A stretch of DNA of 64,000 nt from an uncultured Bacteroidota bacterium (GTDB lineage: Bacteria > Bacteroidota > Bacteroidia > Bacteroidales > 4484-276): NCBI GenBank assembly GCA_903944895.1, contig CAJATL010000335.1, positions 1-64,000 on the forward strand, given 5' to 3'. The position numbers and the translations under genes are program-made. The notes below the pieces were generated by a model, which saw only the letters and a list, made by a program, of their open reading frames with translations, had not been told where the DNA came from and did not search any database. Positions 61,766 to 64,000 of the stretch are shown here, in pieces; positions within the stretch are counted from its first letter, which is position 1; the number at the start of each line of letters is the position of its first letter.

Positions 61766-62830
61766 TTATAATTTGTATTCAAAACTGACTAAAAAATGAT
61801 TTGAATTGTTTGCTGTCGGGTTAAACCAACCCTGGTAATTCGCCGAAACGTTAATTCCCTTTACAGGATTAAAGTGTACCCCTGTAATCAAGGCCTGACC
61901 TGTGTTTTGGTAATACCAGCTTGTCGTTTCACCATTCAGTGTATTAGCATCTAATTGGTCGAAACGGGCAAAAAGTTCTACATTTTTTCTTACAGCGTAA
62001 CTTCCATAAAACGACCAGCCGAATAAATCATGGTTACTTATGTTTTGATGATTCTTCCGATAATTGTACTCGCCGCCAATCCGGAATTTGTCCTGGAATT
62101 TATAGCCTGCAAATATCGAAAATAACTGTTGTTCAGCCGGTTTTGCCGGGTTGTCCGATTCGGTGTAATCGTAAAAAAAGCGGGTTTGAAGGCCTTTTAC
62201 AGGATAATAATCAACGCCGGAAGCAATTTTTACATCGCCATAGGCATCCTGGTCAAAGCGGAACCCTTCGCCATTTGTTAAAGCAAAATCGAAACCGAAT
62301 TTTTCGCTGGCTTTATAATAGGCGATAAAACCAAGGTCGCTGCTTGGTATTCTGTAATACCTGTCCTGAAAAGTTTCGGCAAGGTAACGATAACCCCAGA
62401 ATTTTTCCTGGGTGATGTAATGGTTTTGTAAAATCCCACCTGCCTGAATTTTGAAACGTTCGTTGGGTTTCCATTCCAGCGAGGCAAATTTTAATGTCAT
62501 CGTATAATAACTTCCTTCTTTTGAACTGTTTGAAACCTCCAGGCTATTGCCGGTGGTGTCGGTAACCTCAATCTGCCCAACCGTGGTTGGTCGCCCCGCA
62601 TCTAAAACTATTTTTGCCGAAAACTGCCGGCTAAACTGGTATTCGTAGCCAAAATGTGCACGTCCAAACCAAAAGCCATATTTTTTCTGAGCATCCTGAG
62701 TTGCGTTATAATCAAAGTTTCCAAAGACCTGGATGATTGGTTTTCCGGATGGTTTGAAGGTGGTATCAGTTTGTGCAAATGCCAGGCTTGTTATCAGGAA
62801 AAACGTCAATATTGAAATCAGCAGTTTCAT
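61766..62830 (-). CDS. Porin, OprP/OprO-like
   Basis: The 354-aa protein has a signal peptide ending LAFAQ and an outer-membrane barrel chain with aromatic girdles, ending NHFLVSFEYKL. KYGFWFGRAHFGYEYQFSRQFSAKIVLDAGRP near the N terminus and FWGYRYLAETFQDRYY resemble Bacteroidota phosphate-selective-porin-like proteins. An oxyanion such as phosphate, arsenate or a sulfur oxyanion is a reasonable but unproven substrate. It lies between two rhodanese genes. Confidence 0.8.
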   Translation of the reverse strand: MKLLISILTFFLITSLAFAQTDTTFKPSGKPIIQVFGNFDYNATQDAQKKYGFWFGRAHFGYEYQFSRQFSAKIVLDAGRPTTVGQIEVTDTTGNSLEVSNSSKEGSYYTMTLKFASLEWKPNERFKIQAGGILQNHYITQEKFWGYRYLAETFQDRYYRIPSSDLGFIAYYKASEKFGFDFALTNGEGFRFDQDAYGDVKIASGVDYYPVKGLQTRFFYDYTESDNPAKPAEQQLFSIFAGYKFQDKFRIGGEYNYRKNHQNISNHDLFGWSFYGSYAVRKNVELFARFDQLDANTLNGETTSWYYQNTGQALITGVHFNPVKGINVSANYQGWFNPTANNSNHFLVSFEYKL

Positions 62831-62869
62831 ACGGTTATTTCGAATTTGGTTTTCACTTTCCTTCCTTGT

Positions 62870-63355
62870 TTAACAACACGAACCGCAACTTTCGCCGGAA
62901 GATGTTGGGACGCATCCGCAGCCGCAGCCGCCTGAAGTTGCTTCGTTTTCTGACAAATCACCGTGGGAACCACAGCCGCAGCCCATCGAAGCATGGCTCT
63001 CAAAAGGCAATCCCTGCATTTTCCACATCATCAGACCTCCATCGAGGTTAGCCACTTCTTTGTAACCCTGCATCATGAGCAGGTTGGCCACTTTGCTGCT
63101 TCGCACACCGCCCGGACACGCAACAATGATTGATTTGTTGTTGGGAATGTGTTGCAGCCGATCCATAATTTCCGACATCGGATGGTACATTACTTCATCA
63201 AGCAGAATAGATTCAAAGTCGAGTTCGTTTTCTTCACGAACATCGAGGATGATGGCTTTGCCACGCTTAACAGCTTCAAAAGCTGCTACCGGAGAAATGT
63301 GTTTGATCCCTTCGATGTGAAATTCCTGAAACAGGGGTTTGTCAGTTGTATTCAT
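62870..63355 (-). CDS. Rhodanese with Cys-rich C-terminal tail
   Basis: This 161-aa protein has one rhodanese domain with the intact active loop CPGGVRS (Cys80), followed by a 36-residue tail with eight Cys: GCGCGSHGD, GGCGCGCVP and SCGSCC. The domain could carry sulfane sulfur; the tail looks like a metal or metalloid binding segment or persulfide acceptor. It starts 2 bases after the permease gene stop. It is the third protein in the region with a Gly/Cys tail. Confidence 0.88.
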   Translation of the reverse strand: MNTTDKPLFQEFHIEGIKHISPVAAFEAVKRGKAIILDVREENELDFESILLDEVMYHPMSEIMDRLQHIPNNKSIIVACPGGVRSSKVANLLMMQGYKEVANLDGGLMMWKMQGLPFESHASMGCGCGSHGDLSENEATSGGCGCGCVPTSSGESCGSCC

Positions 63356-63357
63356 AG

Positions 63358-64000
63358 TTAAAAAATAGCATTAAATAAAAAACCCACAATCATAATTCCG
63401 GTGCCAACAATGGCGATAAACGTAAAAATCAGAGGCAGTTTTAAAACCTTACGCAGGATGACCATCTCGGGCAGCGAGAGGCCAATTACCGACATCATAA
63501 ACGCCAAAGCTGTTCCCAGTGAAGCTCCTTTTTCGATGAGCACCGAAACAATTGGCACAATGCCCGCGGCGTTCGAATACAGCGGAATGCCGATAAGTAT
63601 GGACAAAGGAACCGAATACCAGGCCGATTTTCCCATCAGGGCGGCCATAAAATCTTCGGGCACATAGCCATGAGCGCCGGCACCGACAGCAATTCCCAAA
63701 GCCACGTAAAGCCAGACTTTTCCGACTATTTCCTTCACAGCTTCATAACCACGTTGTATTCTGACGCTAAAAGGAATTTTCTCATCATCAAGATCATTTT
63801 TGCCCGAATGAACCTGGTAAACCCAGGGCTCGATCCATTTTTCGAGTTTCAATAAACCGATCACCCAGCCTGCAACAATCGCGATGGTGAGGCCGGTTAA
63901 AACATAAATCAAAGCAACCTGCCAGCCAAAAAGGCCATATAAAAGCACAATCGCAACTTCGTTAATCATGGGTGCGGCAATCAAGAAGGAGAAAGTTACA
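63358..64000 (-). CDS. ArsP/DUF318-type permease, 5-prime end beyond window
   Basis: The reading frame is open to the window edge, so the N terminus is missing; the track Met at 63984 is an internal Leu codon (TTG). The visible 213 residues contain FSFLIAAPMINEVA and LYSNAAGIVPIVSVLIEKGASLGTALAFMMSVIGLSLPEM, the paired permease signatures of the ArsP_1/DUF318 family. Known members export organoarsenicals; others are uncharacterised. It heads, or lies upstream in, the compact minus-strand cluster of rhodanese, porin and DGC genes. Confidence 0.88.
   Translation of the reverse strand, partial: VTFSFLIAAPMINEVAIVLLYGLFGWQVALIYVLTGLTIAIVAGWVIGLLKLEKWIEPWVYQVHSGKNDLDDEKIPFSVRIQRGYEAVKEIVGKVWLYVALGIAVGAGAHGYVPEDFMAALMGKSAWYSVPLSILIGIPLYSNAAGIVPIVSVLIEKGASLGTALAFMMSVIGLSLPEMVILRKVLKLPLIFTFIAIVGTGIMIVGFLFNAIF

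Overview
The window reads as chromosomal DNA of a Bacteroidota member, probably an environmental anaerobe or facultative anaerobe of the Bacteroidales/Marinilabiliales type. The reasons are the type IX secretion (T9SS) and gliding genes (porV, two porU-type sortases, a PorP/SprF protein, gldJ), C-terminal T9SS sorting domains, Bacteroidota promoters of the TTTG-N19/20-TAnnTTTG kind, weak Shine-Dalgarno sites, and many SusC-free outer-membrane barrels and lipoproteins. No rRNA, tRNA, CRISPR array, integrase or transposase was seen.

Layout. (1) 0.1-4.4 kb, minus strand: alpha/beta hydrolase, a surface-type lipoprotein, a small barrel, tag, a DUF4251 protein and ispF. (2) 4.4-18.7 kb: the T9SS/gliding locus, with porV and two tandem porU paralogues on the minus strand and PorP/SprF, gldJ, murF and anmK on the plus strand. 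(3) 18.7-22.6 kb: a divergent TrpF-like protein, tcdA, a TatD hydrolase and a multi-pass membrane protein. (4) 22.8-36.3 kb: a multihaem cytochrome region with seven c-type cytochromes carrying about 48 haem motifs. It includes a 19-haem/cytochrome-b fusion, an NrfD/FeS/tetrahaem module, a NapC-like protein, a second cytochrome b, a DUF5777 barrel and haem lipoproteins, and it ends at a divergent Crp/Fnr regulator with an N-terminal Cys cluster. Two FNR-like palindromes lie in its promoters, so it is probably anaerobic respiration, possibly with electron transfer to or across the outer membrane. (5) 36.4-44.5 kb: a PKD-repeat T9SS cargo protein, a DMT transporter, two C69 dipeptidase paralogues separated by a 9-bp repeat tract, and a coiled-coil membrane protein. 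(6) 44.7-49.4 kb: an exosortase-family protein and an hpdBCA operon for 4-hydroxyphenylacetate decarboxylase (p-cresol formation), with all key catalytic residues at the expected spacing. (7) 49.8-52.8 kb: a two-gene unit of a 704-aa pentapeptide-repeat protein and a PD-(D/E)XK nuclease, AT-rich and probably acquired. (8) 52.9-58.9 kb: an ArsR-led arsenic operon (arsR, Trx-fold protein, ABC permease, ABC ATPase, second Trx-fold protein, arsC, four-helix-bundle insert, acr3) whose promoter contains a candidate ArsR operator. (9) 58.9-64 kb: a tightly packed metalloid/sulfur cluster running off the right edge (ArsP-type permease, two rhodaneses, porin, DGC protein, thioredoxin, lipoprotein, outer-membrane protein).

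The least familiar biology is in regions 8 and 9: two secreted, CXXC-less thioredoxin-fold proteins and a rhodanese all end in Gly/Cys-rich tails and are encoded with an FtsX/MacB-type ABC transporter that has Cys residues in its extracytoplasmic domain. This looks like a metalloid-handling system that goes beyond the classical ars genes. The pentapeptide/nuclease pair and the cytochrome conduit are the next best candidates for undescribed systems. All statements come from reading the sequence and from family knowledge; no database search was run.
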